This document shows, piece after piece, positions 1-6,736 of a DNA stretch of 8,677 nucleotides (the stretch's first letter is position 1; each line of letters opens with the position of its first letter). The translations under genes were made by a program, and so were the position numbers. The stretch comes from Chloroflexota bacterium (GTDB lineage: Bacteria > Chloroflexota > Limnocylindria > QHBO01). The notes beneath the pieces were generated by a model. The model made no database searches. It was not told the DNA's origin and was given only the letters and a program-made list of their open reading frames with translations. Location: positions 20,400-29,076 of the forward strand of contig VBGQ01000092.1 in the NCBI GenBank assembly GCA_005882055.1. Reading direction: 5' to 3'.

Positions 1-581
1 TTGGTCGCCTGATCGACCGTCTTGAGCCGGTGGACCTTGCAAGCTGGCGGGCAAGGTGGTCACTGGACCATTTCGGATCGCTCGCCCGCGCGATAGTCGG
101 CCAGCAGATCGCCACGCGCGCCGCGGCAGCCATCTTCGGGCGCCTCCAGGCATTCATCGGTGATCGCGATCCGGCGTCGGCGATCGCGGGCGCGTCGGAC
201 ACCGAGCTTCGCGGGATCGGTCTTTCAGGAAACAAGGCCGCGTCCCTGCGCGATCTGGCGGCCCGCACCCTCGACGGTCGCCTGGAGCTCGACCGGCTGG
301 GGGACCTCAGCGACGAAGAGGCGCACCAGCAGCTGACCGCCGTGCGCGGCATCGGGTCATGGACGGCGGAGATGTTCCTGCTCGGGCAGCTGGGACGCCC
401 GGACATCCTCCCGGCCGGCGATCTCGGAATCAGGCGGGCCGTCCAGCAGGCCTACGACCTGGAGAAGATGCCGAGCGAGGGCGAGGTTCGCCGTCTCAGT
501 GAAGCGTGGAGGCCCCACCGGTCGCTGGCGACTGCCTACCTGTACAGCTCGCTCGGCTCGCCGAGCCCGGCACGCAGGTAG
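1..581 (+). CDS. DNA-3-methyladenine glycosylase II-type (AlkA/HhH-GPD) protein, 5'-truncated by window edge
   Basis: This is a helix-hairpin-helix/GPD DNA glycosylase of the AlkA type. The family excises alkylated bases such as 3-methyladenine in base-excision repair. The reading frame is open from base 3, so the true start probably lies left of the window; the GTG at 30 is an internal valine in the conserved first helix. Counting from that GTG, the fold-entry motif ARAIVGQQIATRAA is at about 19-32. The HhH-GPD core VRGIGSWTAEMFL is at 105-117. It is followed by RPDILPAGDLGIRR, in which D131 is the expected catalytic aspartate. The C-terminal WRPHRSLATAYLY (160-172) is also typical of the family. 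All catalytic landmarks are present, so it looks functional. The visible 192 residues match the short bacterial AlkA-like subgroup that lacks the Ada-type N-terminal half. Its stop lies 1 bp from the stop of the convergent CvpA-like gene, so it is not part of that operon. Confidence 0.88.
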   Translation, partial: GRLIDRLEPVDLASWRARWSLDHFGSLARAIVGQQIATRAAAAIFGRLQAFIGDRDPASAIAGASDTELRGIGLSGNKAASLRDLAARTLDGRLELDRLGDLSDEEAHQQLTAVRGIGSWTAEMFLLGQLGRPDILPAGDLGIRRAVQQAYDLEKMPSEGEVRRLSEAWRPHRSLATAYLYSSLGSPSPARR

Positions 582-582
582 A

Positions 583-1164
583 TCAGCTCCCCGGAATCGG
601 GAGGGTCTTCGGAAGGCTGGTCGGGACGAAGGATCTGATGTCTTTCGGCAGGAGCGGGCCAAGGATCGCGAGCACGACTGGAACGGTCGTGGTGCGCAGG
701 ATGTGGACGGTCGTGGAGCCGTTGAACGCCTCGGTGAACGACTTGAGGAAGCCCAGGCCGGCCACCTGCCGGACCGTGGTGCCCGTCCCGAAATACGAGT
801 CCAGGATCACGATCACCGCGGAGAGAATCAGGATTGCCTCGAGGCCGCCGACCACGGCGCCCAACCCCCCGTCGAGCTCCTTGGTGACACCGGTCATCGA
901 GACCCGGCGCAGCAGTACGCCGCTTGCCAGGTGCAACCCGGCCAGGATCACCGGGAAGGCGATGGTGTAGCCGACCAGGTTCGCGTAGCTGGCCGGGATG
1001 CTCTTGAAGAAGGTCGTGGCGATGGCGCCAATTGGGTAGCGAAGGTAGGCGCTGACCACGAACGAGATGACCATGAAACCGATCCCGATCAGCCGCTTGA
1101 GGAACCCCGTCCGCCAGCCACCAAAGATCCAGCCGGCGATGAATCCAACGAGCAGGACGTCCAT
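583..1164 (-). CDS. CvpA family-like integral membrane protein
   Basis: This 193-residue protein has about four hydrophobic segments (roughly residues 2-16, 23-42, 62-87 and 101-121) and then a soluble tail rich in Thr, Ser and Pro. The pattern of an N-terminal helix, a GGWRTGFLKRL loop, further helices and a LGAVVGGLEAILIL helix fits the CvpA (colicin V production) family. CvpA proteins sit in the inner membrane, and their biochemical role is poorly defined (linked to envelope integrity and colicin V export in enterobacteria). The ATG at 1164 lies 11 nt after the stop of the preceding 109-residue gene, with only a weak GGCGAG ribosome-binding site, so translational coupling is likely. It is the last gene of the minus-strand run. 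The family call rests on topology and the GWRxGF-type loop, so a different small membrane family is possible. Confidence 0.62.
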   Translation of the reverse strand: MDVLLVGFIAGWIFGGWRTGFLKRLIGIGFMVISFVVSAYLRYPIGAIATTFFKSIPASYANLVGYTIAFPVILAGLHLASGVLLRRVSMTGVTKELDGGLGAVVGGLEAILILSAVIVILDSYFGTGTTVRQVAGLGFLKSFTEAFNGSTTVHILRTTTVPVVLAILGPLLPKDIRSFVPTSLPKTLPIPGS

Positions 1165-1175
1165 CTCGCCGCAGT

Positions 1176-1505
1176 CTACGGACCTGCGTGAACGATCGTG
1201 TCGCCACCGAACACGAGGGGTTCGGCAACCTGATAGGCGTCGGCTCGACGGTTCCAGTCCTCGAAGCGTGGATCGCTGTCGTGCAGGTGGTGGCCCCGAT
1301 CGGTCGCGAAGATCGCAACGACCAGGTACTGCACCGCTCCATCCTGCCCCGCGGTGCTGATATCGAGGCGCGAGAGGGTCGCCATGACCAACTCCCCTCG
1401 GGCATGGAGGTCAGCCCAGATTGGTTCCTCCATCTCGCAGAAACCTCGCTCGAACGCCTCGGCCTGATCTCGCCCGACGTTCAGCACGATTCCCACCGTC
1501 TGCAT
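1176..1505 (-). CDS. Conserved-looking hypothetical protein, 109 aa, possible dimeric alpha/beta-barrel fold
   Basis: I do not recognise a named family. The protein begins with a short hydrophobic strand (QTVGIVLNV) and then an amphipathic helix (QAEAFERGFCEMEEPIWADL). Next come two more strands around ELVMATLSRLDIS and VQYLVVAIFAT, and a His/Asp-rich segment (DRGHHLHDSDPRFEDW). This beta-alpha-beta-beta order resembles the ferredoxin-like dimeric alpha/beta barrel (ABM/EthD-like) fold, which is an inference from pattern only. The HHLHDSD cluster could bind a metal or haem, but nothing proves it. The start is well supported: ATG at 1505 has a GAGAGGAG ribosome-binding site with 7 nt spacing. 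A nearby out-of-frame ATG at 1510 is ignored. It lies 29 nt after the GNAT stop and 11 nt before the CvpA-like start, in the same operon. Confidence 0.75.
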   Translation of the reverse strand: MQTVGIVLNVGRDQAEAFERGFCEMEEPIWADLHARGELVMATLSRLDISTAGQDGAVQYLVVAIFATDRGHHLHDSDPRFEDWNRRADAYQVAEPLVFGGDTIVHAGP

Positions 1506-1534
1506 GCCATGGCTCCTCTCTCACGATCGGTCGA

Positions 1535-2125
1535 TCAGTCGCCCCGCAACCGTTCCTCGAGGCGAGCTTTCACTGCGGGCCACTCGTCGGCGAGGATCGA
1601 GTAGTAGACCGTGTCGCGCAGATAGCCGTCCGGCAGGCGCATGTGCCGGCGGAGGACGCCTTCGCGGGCCGCGCCCAGCCGTTCGATCGCGGCTTGTGAC
1701 CGGAGGTTGCGCCCATCGGTCTTCAATGCGACTCGCGTGGCTCCGAGCTCGTCGAAGGCGTATGAAAGCTGCAAAAGCTTCGCCTCGGTGTTGACGGCCG
1801 TTCGCTGGTGGGACGGCGCGATCCAGGTCCAACCGATCTCGACCCGCCCATCCGCCGGCGAGATGTCGCCGAAACGAGTCGAACCCACTGCGCGGCCCGT
1901 GTCGCGGTCCACCGTCGCCCAGGCGACATAGCGGCCCTCGGCGACGCCGCCCAGGGCCTCGTTGAGCCACGCGTCCCAGCCGTGCGCCGCGATGTTGGTG
2001 CCCATGAACCGGAACGTATCCGGGTCTTCGGCCGCGGCGGCCACCAGGTCCTCGCGATGCTGCTCGCCCAACGGTTCAAGCCTGACGTGATCGCCTTCGA
2101 GCACGACCGATTCGGGCGCCTTCAC
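1535..2125 (-). CDS. GNAT family N-acetyltransferase (RimJ/RimL-like)
   Basis: This 196-residue GCN5-related acetyltransferase would transfer acetyl from acetyl-CoA to an amine; the substrate cannot be read from the sequence. The N-terminal strand VVLEGDHVRLEPLGEQH (about 7-23), the central GSTRFGDIS and VEIGWTWIAP strands (81-104), and the C-terminal AIERLGAAREGVLRRHMRL block (147-164) are typical of the RimJ/RimL-like group. The acetyl-CoA loop reads QRTAVNTEA (107-115) instead of the classical QxxGxG, a variant seen in a large subgroup of these enzymes. The frame stays open further upstream to 2263 but overlaps the DUF885 gene. I therefore chose GTG 2125, 10 nt past the DUF885 stop, which places the conserved first strand at the expected distance. 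No Shine-Dalgarno sequence is obvious there, so coupling to the upstream gene is likely. GTG 2104 is an alternative start. Confidence 0.85.
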   Translation of the reverse strand: MKAPESVVLEGDHVRLEPLGEQHREDLVAAAAEDPDTFRFMGTNIAAHGWDAWLNEALGGVAEGRYVAWATVDRDTGRAVGSTRFGDISPADGRVEIGWTWIAPSHQRTAVNTEAKLLQLSYAFDELGATRVALKTDGRNLRSQAAIERLGAAREGVLRRHMRLPDGYLRDTVYYSILADEWPAVKARLEERLRGD

Positions 2126-2135
2126 CTGAACGGGC

Positions 2136-3732
2136 TCAGCTGCCGCTGCGCGCTGCGACCTCCGCCTCCACCCAACCGGGAATCTCCCGCCGCAGGGTCT
2201 GCAATGGAACAGACCCGTGAGCGAGCACCTGGTCGTGGAAGGCCCGAACATCGAAGCGCTCACTCATGCGGCCTGAGACCTCGTCACGCGCGCGCTCGAT
2301 CTCGCGCTGCCCGAGCTTGTAGGAGAGCGCCTGGCCGGGCCAGATGGTGTATCGGTCCACCTCGATCTCCGCATCGACGATGGGCAGCGTCCCGCGCTCG
2401 TGCATGAAGCGGATGGCGCGCTCGCGATCCCAGCCCATCGCGTGGAGTCCGGAGTCGACGACCAACCGAGCCGCGCGGAAGGCCTGGGTCTCGAGCATGC
2501 CGACGCGCTCGGTCTCGGAGGCGTACAGCTGCATCTCGTCGGCGAGGCGTTCCGCGTACAGGCCCCAACCTTCCGCGAACGCAGCGCCCGCGAGCCGCGA
2601 GCCGTAGCGCCGGAAGGCGTTCAGGTGATCGAGCTCCATCTCGATCCCGATCTGGAAATGGTGGCCGGGTGTCGCCTCGTGGAAGGTGATTGCCGCGACC
2701 TTGTGGAGCAGCCGGTCGTGCGGCTGGTAGGTATTCAGGTAGTACTGCGCCTGTCGCGTGCCGTCGATGCTCGGTGGCATGTAGAACGCCGGCGGCGATT
2801 CCCGCTCGCGATACTCCTCGACCGCGACCACCTTGCAGTCCGCCTTGGGCAGCCGGCCGAAGAAGCGTGGCGCCGCTGCGAACGCGCGCTCGGTCTGTGC
2901 CTGCGCCATCCGGACGAGCTCCTGCGGGTCATTGGTGTGGTTGGCAGGGTCGTCCGCCAGGGCCGCGTCGAGCGCGATGCGATCCGCATGCCCGAGGCCT
3001 CGGGCAATCGTGTCCTTGTCCCGCTCGATCCACTCCAAGTCGTCGAGGCCAAACGCATGGACCTCCTCCGGGCTGGCATCGAGGGTGGTCTGCATGCGGA
3101 TCGCGAGCCGATACGCCGCCTCCCCGTCGGGTGTCGACGAGATGCCGGGCATCGGCCGGGCGCGCGCCTCGTACTCGTCTGCCAGGAAGTCGCGGTAGCG
3201 CTGGATCGCTGGATACAGGACGTCGTGCGCGGCCTGATGGACTCGCTCACGGGCGGCGTCGTCGGACACCTGGGCGAATCCCCTCGCGCAGCGTCTCGAT
3301 CTGCTGGTCGATCAGCGTCGGATAGGCCGCGTAGCGCTTGAGGAGCTTCTCCAGGCCTTCGGTCGAGTCCGCCTTCTGGTATTGGGCGATCAGCACCGGC
3401 ATGGTCTGGACGCCCCAGATGTGGTCAACGGCCAGCTGGTAGAGCTTGCGTTCCTGCGCCTCGAGCGCGTTGCGCGCGATCAGCATCAGCATGTCGCGGG
3501 TGATCACGCCCTCGGTCTCGAGCTCGTCCCGCCCGATCGTCTCGGCCTCCGCGAGCACCTCGCGAGAGAGAGCTGCCTCCTTGGCGCGCCCTTCTGGGCT
3601 GAGATCGGGCAGGCGGTCGTCGAAGCGATCGTCGCCCAGGATGGTGGCCTGGACCGGATCGAGCTCCAGGATCTTCTCCCAGAAGCGATTGGCGATCTCG
3701 TCGACGAGCGCGTTCGTATCAGTGACGGTCAA
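2136..3732 (-). pseudogene. DUF885 family (gluzincin-like) hydrolase, interrupted by internal deletion plus frameshift
   Basis: DUF885 proteins are zinc-peptidase-like hydrolases of about 550-600 residues. Here the family is split over two frames. The N-terminal part starts at TTG 3732, preceded by a GGGAGGT ribosome-binding site with 6 nt spacing. It carries FWEKILELDPVQATILGDD and DRLPDLSPEG, runs to LREGIRPG, and stops at 3247-3249. The C-terminal part is in the next frame, open from GTG 3269 (377 codons), and ends with TGA at 2136-2138. It holds the HEATPGHH zinc-site motif (197-204 of that part), FAEGWGLYAE with E233 as a likely third ligand, and WPGQALSYKLG. The segment that normally links LREG to the helix beginning near AQVSDD, several dozen residues, is absent, so this is a deletion of length 3n+2 and not a one-base slip. 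The C-terminal part could still be made alone: GAGGGG lies 10 nt before GTG 3269. Assembly error is an alternative. It heads the minus-strand operon. Confidence 0.8.
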
Positions 3733-3790
3733 CTGGGGACCTCCCGAGGTGCGGTCGAGCCACGCTGGCGCGTGGGATGCCGAGAGTGTA
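3733..3790 (-). promoter_or_regulatory. Putative promoter -10 and structured leader of the DUF885-GNAT-109aa-CvpA operon
   Basis: In the 83-nt gap between the ligase stop and the TTG start, the minus strand has a TANNNT-type -10 hexamer, TACACT, at 3790-3785. I see no good -35 at the usual spacing. A transcript starting near 3779 would have a leader of about 46 nt. That leader contains a perfect 6-bp inverted repeat, CCACGC-GCCA-GCGTGG, at 3775-3760. It also contains a near-palindrome, ACCTCGGGAGGT, at 3750-3739 that includes the ribosome-binding site and could hide it by pairing ACCT with AGGT. The -10 assignment is a pattern match only. Confidence 0.3.
3760..3775. repeat. Short perfect inverted repeat in the DUF885 leader
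   Basis: The sequence CCACGC-TGGC-GCGTGG forms a 6-bp stem with a 4-nt loop. It lies between the likely -10 and the ribosome-binding site of the minus-strand operon, so it could be an RNA hairpin or an operator. No T-run follows it, so it is not an intrinsic terminator for the ligase gene. Confidence 0.45.
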
Positions 3791-3815
3791 GCGCCGCTCC
3801 CTCTGGGACTCCCGA

Positions 3816-4907
3816 TCAGGTCCCGAACAGATCCGCCAGCAACGCCGGTGGCGTTTCTTCCAGCTGGTCGTAGCGGCAGTCGGCGGGCGACTTGTCGGTG
3901 CGCCAGCGCTGGAACGTGGTGCCGTGCCGGAACCGATCCCCCTGCAGGTGATCGAAAGCGACTTCCGCGACCAGTTCGGGTCGAAGCGGTTCCCACGAGA
4001 GGTCCTTGCCACGGTTCCAGCGGCTCGTGGCACCCGGCATCCGCCGGCCTTGAGCGGCCGCCTGCTCCTCCCACTCCCGCCATTCGCGCCATGGGTGGCC
4101 GTCGAGGGCGCCGCGCCGATACGGCTCCAAGAATTTCACGAGCTCGGCCCGTTTTGCGGTAGAAAACGACGCGGTCACGCCCACGTGCTGCAGCTGGCCG
4201 TGGTCGTTCCAGAGCCCCAGTAGCAGCGAACCGACAAGGGTCCCCGGCCCGTTCTTGTGCCAGCGGAAGCCGGCGACCACGCAGTCAGCGGTCCGCAGGT
4301 GCTTGATCTTCGCCATCTCGCGCTTGCCCGGCTGATAGGGCTGGTCGGCGCGCTTCGCAATCACACCGTCGAGCCCCGCTCCCTCGAAGTCCTTGAACCA
4401 GTGCTGGGCGGTGGCGGGATCCTCGGTCGAAGGCGTGAGATGGACCGATGGCGGCGGCGTGGCCATGATCGCCAGCAGGTGGCGCCGGCGCTCCGCGAAG
4501 GGGGCCGCTCGGAGGTCATCGGCTCCATCGGCCAGGCAGTCGAAGGCGACGTAGGAGGCCGGTGATTCGCGGGCAAGCATCGCGACCCGGCTGGCGGCGG
4601 GGTGGATGCGCAGCAGCAGGGCATCGAAGTCGAGGCCCCCCTCGTCGTGCGCGATGACCACCTCGCCGTCGAGCACGAAACGGGCCTCCGGTCCGCCCAG
4701 CGTGCGCAGGGGCTCCTCGAGCTCGGGGAAGTAGCGGTTGAGGGGCTTCAGGTCGCGCGACTGGATGTAGACCTCGTGCCCATCACGGAAGACGAGGGCC
4801 CGGAAGCCGTCCCACTTGGGCTCGAAGATCCAGCCGGGGGTCGTGGGAATCTCGGGCGTGGGCTTGGCGAGCATCGGCTCGACCGGCGGCTCGATGGGAA
4901 ACGGCAT
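3816..4907 (-). CDS. ATP-dependent DNA ligase, LigC-like (short form)
   Basis: This 363-residue ligase would seal nicks in duplex DNA using ATP. Motif I is EPKWDGFRA, with K31 as the lysine that carries AMP. FVLDGEVV (77-84) is motif III. EGAGLDGVIAKR (175-186) covers motif IV, and MAKIKHLRTADCVVAG (198-213) is motif V running into the OB-fold domain. The C-terminal part includes LRPELVAEVAFDHLQGDRFRH (308-328), typical of the bacterial LigC group. It has only the nucleotidyltransferase and OB domains; no N-terminal DNA-binding, polymerase or phosphoesterase domain is present, unlike LigB or LigD. ATG 4907 was chosen because it starts the conserved FPIEPPVEPMLAK segment; the frame stays open far upstream, but that part is antisense to the nuclease gene. 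No Ku gene is in view. Actinobacterial LigC proteins have been linked to base-excision repair and to backup end joining. It diverges from the beta-CASP nuclease with 42 bp between starts. Confidence 0.93.
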   Translation of the reverse strand: MPFPIEPPVEPMLAKPTPEIPTTPGWIFEPKWDGFRALVFRDGHEVYIQSRDLKPLNRYFPELEEPLRTLGGPEARFVLDGEVVIAHDEGGLDFDALLLRIHPAASRVAMLARESPASYVAFDCLADGADDLRAAPFAERRRHLLAIMATPPPSVHLTPSTEDPATAQHWFKDFEGAGLDGVIAKRADQPYQPGKREMAKIKHLRTADCVVAGFRWHKNGPGTLVGSLLLGLWNDHGQLQHVGVTASFSTAKRAELVKFLEPYRRGALDGHPWREWREWEEQAAAQGRRMPGATSRWNRGKDLSWEPLRPELVAEVAFDHLQGDRFRHGTTFQRWRTDKSPADCRYDQLEETPPALLADLFGT

Positions 4908-4949
4908 CGCCCCGATGATACGGGCGACGGAGTGGCCATACTTCCGATC
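4908..4949. promoter_or_regulatory. Compact divergent promoter region, probably leaderless on both sides
   Basis: Only 42 bp separate the ligase ATG (minus strand) from the nuclease ATG (plus strand). On the minus strand, TATCAT (4920-4915) ends 7 nt before the ligase ATG. On the plus strand, CATACT (4937-4942) ends 7 nt before the nuclease ATG. Neither gene has a recognisable Shine-Dalgarno sequence in this space. A -10 hexamer about 7 nt from the start codon is the usual arrangement of leaderless transcripts in GC-rich bacteria. No good -35 is seen; each -35 position would overlap the other gene's -10, so RNA polymerase could serve only one direction at a time. Confidence 0.5.
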
Positions 4950-6473
4950 ATGACGATCGCCATCCAGTTCCTCGGTGCGGTCGAGACGGTGACGGGTAGC
5001 CAATATCTCGTTACCGCCGGCGACCGGCGCATCCTCGTCGATTGCGGGTTCTTCCAGGGTTCGCCCAGCGAGGTCGCCCGTAACCGCATGCCCCTTGCTT
5101 ACGACGCGCATAGCGTCGACGCGCTGCTCCTCACCCACGCGCATCTCGACCACTGCGGCCGCATCCCATCGCTGGTGAAGGCGGGCTTCAGCGGGCCCAT
5201 CCACGCCACGGGCGGAACGCTGGACCTGACCGAGATCGTGCTGCGCGACTCGGCCAAGCTCCAGGAGGAGGGAGAGGCCCGGTGGTTGCGTCACCATCCC
5301 GAAGCAGCGGGCGCGGCAGACACGGCCGAGGAGGAGACCGCGGTCGAGCGGGACGATCCCGGCATGCCGGCCCGGCTGCGCGCCGCGGACCCCGAGGCGA
5401 TAACCATGAGCCGCGCGGCCCTCTATCACCCGTCCGACGTGGACTCGACCGTTCAGCTCTTTCACCCGGTCGCCTACGAGGAGTCGCTGCAGGTCGCCCC
5501 GGGCATCAGCGCCAAGTTCCATGACGCGGGCCACATCCTGGGCAGCGCGATCATCGAGCTGACGGTCGAGGACGCAGGCGGGCCGCTGACCGTCGTCTTC
5601 TCCGGAGACCTGGGCCGCCGGGACACTCCCATCCTTCGCGATCCGACGCCCATCAGCCACGCGGACTTCGTCCTGGTCGAATCGACCTACGGGAACCGCG
5701 AGCACGGACCGATGGAGCAGGCGGTCAATGACCTGGCCGCTGCCGTCAGCGAGGTCGCCAACGGGAACGGCGTGCTCCTGGTCCCGTCGTTCGCGATCGG
5801 CCGTACCCAGGAGCTGGTCTGGGAGCTCGATGAGCTGCTGCGCAACGGGCGGATCCCGAAGCTGCCGCTCTTCCTCGACTCGCCCATGGCCAGCCGGGCG
5901 AGCGACGTCTACATGCGGCATCCGGAGGACTACGACGAGGAGACGGCCGGCCTCATCCGCTCCGGCGGCTCGCCGCTCGAGTATCCGGGCGAGGAGTTCA
6001 CCAACGACGCGGACCAGTCAAAGGCGATCCGCACGAATCCCAAGCCGTTCATGATCGTCGCCTCGTCGGGGATGCTGACCGGCGGACGGATCCTGCACCA
6101 CCTCAAGGACTTCCTCCCCGACCCCGCCTCGATGCTGTTGTTCATCGGCTATCAAGGGCAGGGCAGCCTGGGATACGCGATTCAGCACGGGGCGAAGGAG
6201 GCGCGGATCGACGGCCAGAAATTCCCCGTCAATTGCAAGGTCCGATCGATCTCTGGGTTCTCTGCACACGCGGATGAGCACGAGCTCGAGGATTGGGTGC
6301 GGAACTTCGCGGGCGCCGGCGGCACGGCCGCCTCCGACGGCCGCCCCAAGACGATCTTCGTGGTGCACGGCGACCCGGATGCCGCGAGCGCCTTCGCGGA
6401 ACGGATCCGCGGGGATCTGGGCTTGAATGTTCAGCTGCCCACGTACCGCCAGGACGTCGTCCTCCGTCAATGA
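4950..6473 (+). CDS. Metallo-beta-lactamase fold, beta-CASP family RNA/DNA nuclease
   Basis: This 507-residue protein is a beta-CASP metallo-beta-lactamase, related to CPSF73/RNase J-like RNA nucleases and more distantly to Artemis/SNM1 DNA repair nucleases. The zinc-binding motifs are all present: THAHLDH (62-68), DAGHILGS (192-199, H195), FSGDLGR (217-223, D220), and in the C-terminal part GFSAHAD (436-442, H440) and VVHGD (471-475). VESTYGNR (243-250) is beta-CASP motif A, and the beta-CASP cap fills about 250-410. It lacks the KH domain of archaeal homologues and the long C-terminal domain of RNase J. A charged, alanine-rich insert at about 108-157 lengthens the region after the first zinc motif. 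ATG 4950 was chosen because MTIAIQFLGAVETVTGSQYL is the canonical family start; an in-frame GTG at 4932 would overlap the likely -10. A soluble cytoplasmic enzyme is expected, and the RNA or DNA substrate cannot be decided from sequence. Confidence 0.92.
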   Translation: MTIAIQFLGAVETVTGSQYLVTAGDRRILVDCGFFQGSPSEVARNRMPLAYDAHSVDALLLTHAHLDHCGRIPSLVKAGFSGPIHATGGTLDLTEIVLRDSAKLQEEGEARWLRHHPEAAGAADTAEEETAVERDDPGMPARLRAADPEAITMSRAALYHPSDVDSTVQLFHPVAYEESLQVAPGISAKFHDAGHILGSAIIELTVEDAGGPLTVVFSGDLGRRDTPILRDPTPISHADFVLVESTYGNREHGPMEQAVNDLAAAVSEVANGNGVLLVPSFAIGRTQELVWELDELLRNGRIPKLPLFLDSPMASRASDVYMRHPEDYDEETAGLIRSGGSPLEYPGEEFTNDADQSKAIRTNPKPFMIVASSGMLTGGRILHHLKDFLPDPASMLLFIGYQGQGSLGYAIQHGAKEARIDGQKFPVNCKVRSISGFSAHADEHELEDWVRNFAGAGGTAASDGRPKTIFVVHGDPDAASAFAERIRGDLGLNVQLPTYRQDVVLRQ

Positions 6474-6498
6474 ACCAAACCGGCGTGGTGGGGTTTTG

Positions 6499-6552
6499 TG
6501 TGGATGGATGGTGGACAACTCGGCGACCTACCGGCGAAATTCGTGGACAAGT
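6499..6552. repeat. Paired GTGGACAA repeats resembling reversed DnaA boxes
   Basis: GTGGACAACT (6511-6520) and GTGGACAAGT (6543-6552) form a direct repeat with one mismatch in ten and a period of 32 bp, about three helical turns. On the other strand each reads TTGTCCAC, close to the high-GC form of the DnaA box TTGTCCACA/TTATCCACA. A weaker relative, TGTGGAT (ATCCACA on the other strand), lies at 6499-6505. No dnaA, dnaN or parAB gene is nearby, so this is not evidence of a replication origin. It could be a regulatory site for DnaA or for another dimeric regulator. Confidence 0.35.
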
Positions 6553-6694
6553 CCCCTTGGCGGCAGCGCCCGTGGGCCGTAACGTTGGTGGCGTCCCGGA
6601 GGAGCCGGGCCGCGACCCTGGAGATTGCATCAAGGGGCCGTTGGCAGGGTTCCTTCGGGACATTTGCGTGCCCCCCGCACGTTATTCCGCCGGC

Positions 6695-6712
6695 TTGCGG
6701 CTCCCGCCGCGA
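6695..6712. repeat. Inverted repeat upstream of the sigma factor promoter
   Basis: GCGGC (6697-6701) and GCCGC (6706-6710) pair around a 4-nt TCCC loop. One T-G wobble and one T-A pair extend the stem to 7 bp. No T-run follows, so it is not an intrinsic terminator. It sits about 25 nt upstream of the candidate -10, where an operator could lie. Confidence 0.35.
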
Positions 6713-6736
6713 AGGATTTCGCCCGTCTCGCGCGTC

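Noticed and set aside
2126..2263. Upstream extension of the GNAT frame
   Set aside because: It overlaps the conserved DUF885 C-terminus, and the residues (Cys/Arg/Gly-rich) do not resemble a GNAT N-terminus. The conserved first strand begins just after GTG 2125.
2400..3341. 313-codon plus-strand frame antisense to DUF885
   Set aside because: It is a shadow of the DUF885 coding sequence on the opposite strand, with no domain or ribosome-binding site.
3733..4092. Upstream minus-strand extension of the DUF885 N-terminal frame
   Set aside because: It overlaps the 3' end of the ligase gene in another frame, is Arg/Pro/Gly-rich and has no homology features. A strong ribosome-binding site supports TTG 3732.
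4908..5921. Long upstream minus-strand extension of the ligase frame, antisense to the nuclease gene
   Set aside because: The extension mirrors the well-supported beta-CASP gene and shows no domain. It is open because of high GC on the opposite strand. The ligase homology begins at ATG 4907.
6477..6496. Possible terminator AAACC...GGTTT with a TTTT run after the nuclease gene
   Set aside because: The stem is only 5 bp and AT-rich with a 10-nt loop, and the T-run overlaps the stem. It is too weak to call an intrinsic terminator in a GC-rich genome.
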